Source: Chitinophagaceae bacterium (GTDB taxonomy: Bacteria > Bacteroidota > Bacteroidia > Chitinophagales > Chitinophagaceae). Taken from it: a DNA stretch of 64,000 nucleotides. Shown one piece after another: positions 63,276 to 64,000 of this stretch. Location of the stretch: NCBI GenBank assembly GCA_016713085.1, contig JADJPV010000001.1, positions 1,633,001 through 1,697,000 on the forward strand. Reading direction: 5' to 3'. The position numbers and the translations under genes were made by a program. Below the pieces are notes generated by a model. It was given only the letters and a program-made list of their open reading frames with translations. It was not told where the DNA came from and made no database searches. Numbering within the stretch: position 1 is the first letter of the stretch; each line of letters begins with the position of its first letter.

Positions 63276-64000
63276 TGAAGCCCCAATATCCACTATCTCT
63301 GATAGGAGTTTTCCTCCTGTTTTTTTTCTGTAATTATACGAATGCCCAAACTTATGGAACAACTGCTTCAGCAGTTTGGTTAAGCGATTGTAATCAAAGT
63401 AATTTCTTTAATACTTCTGGAACGAGTCCTGATTTAATCGGTCCCGCAGGCAATGCGTTTAATAATGCAAACCTTGGAGCACATACTCAAAATTCAGGAA
63501 CACTTATTCTGCGTGGTGCAGAAGTAAGAACATTTAAAAACCCGGGCGTTGCTAATGTTTGCAGCGTTCGTATGTATTATCGTGTTTACCTGCAGAGCGG
63601 AGTACCTGGTGCTTTCAACAGTATTGATCTTCCATTGGCAGATAATTGTGATGTACCAACCAGCCAGTTCCCAACGGGCGGCAGTTGTATTGCAGGTGAT
63701 CAGAAATGGCAACGTGTAATTGCTGACGGAACAACAATTCCTTATGCACCAGTTAATCTTACAAATTATCCCGCAGGTAATTATATACTGGAAGTATATT
63801 ATGATGTTGCAGGTTCGTTTACATCTACATCTTTATGTAATGACCTTGTTGTTTTAAATAACAGTGGCGCAAATTATAAAGCAAACTTTTCTATACAGGC
63901 GCCAACAATTACAAGTAATAATCCAACATCCTGCAATGGTACAGAAGGTTCTGTTACTATCAGTGGATTAGTAGCAGGCGAAACCTATGCTGTTTCTTAT
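63276..64000 (+). CDS. Secreted surface protein, N-terminal part (runs off window)
   Basis: From ATG 63276 the frame is open to the window end, at least 241 residues. The signal is MKPQYPLSLIGVFLLFFFCN with a site near YTNAQ. The mature part is Asn/Gly/Thr-rich: a beta domain with LGAHTQNSGTLILRGAEVR, CSVRMYYRVYLQSGVP, WQRVIADGTTIPYAPV, YPAGNYILEVYYDVAG and NDLVVLN, then a second segment (PTITSNNPTSCNGTEGSVTISGL) like the immunoglobulin-type repeats of large Bacteroidota adhesins. A type IX sorting domain would be expected at the unseen C-terminus. Upstream, 63017-63275 (259 bases) holds no gene, and TAAGTTTA (63228-63235) is only a near match to a -7 element. Confidence 0.82.

Overview
The window comes from a Bacteroidota chromosome, most likely family Chitinophagaceae. 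The evidence is an alternative complex III (ActABCDEF) directly upstream of an aa3-type cytochrome oxidase cluster, candidate TAnnTTTG -7 promoter elements, many short lipoprotein and Sec signals followed by beta-rich secreted proteins, a futalosine-pathway MqnC, and AT-rich sequence with Bacteroidota-style short palindromic repeats. I see no rRNA, tRNA, CRISPR array or prophage.

Layout. 1-3.5 kb: the end of a membrane-bound uptake [NiFe] hydrogenase operon (small subunit cut by the window edge, large subunit, cytochrome b, maturation protease), closed by a strong terminator. 3.5-14 kb: an accessory region with a decayed acetyltransferase, a GH26 mannanase lipoprotein, a RAYT transposase with REP elements, LemA/DUF2207, a DUF4397 lipoprotein, a sialate esterase, small orphan genes each followed by a copy of one dispersed repeat, and mqnC. 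14-27.8 kb: proteases (aspartyl/PDZ, an M16 pair), a GxxExxY gene bounded by inverted repeats, a fused E1 alpha/beta dehydrogenase, a penicillin-acylase-like Ntn hydrolase, a class C serine hydrolase and a DUF418 membrane protein. 27.8-37 kb: a minus-strand signalling cluster with a 1748-residue histidine kinase carrying seven tandem sensor modules, a second kinase with a TPR array, a stand-alone receiver and a receiver-cyclase. 37-46.7 kb: S9 and M19 peptidases, a Crp/Fnr regulator with a nearby palindromic operator, a 31-residue membrane peptide, DUF2892, TMEM175, two methyltransferases and purN. 46.9-63 kb: the respiratory cluster actABCDEF-coxB-coxA-ctaB-two subunit III genes-subunit IV-SCO-DUF420. 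From 63.3 kb a large secreted protein begins and leaves the window.

How it fits together. H2-derived electrons enter the quinone pool (menaquinone by the futalosine route, as mqnC suggests), ActABCDEF oxidises quinol, and the adjacent oxidase reduces O2; ctaB, SCO and DUF420 serve heme A and CuA assembly. The most unusual locus is the two-kinase/receiver/cyclase cluster, which looks like a phosphorelay that could end in a cyclic nucleotide.

Caution on quality: eight single-base frameshifts, seven of them in homopolymers and several in normally essential genes, suggest residual sequencing or assembly indels. Those genes are given here as single restored loci.
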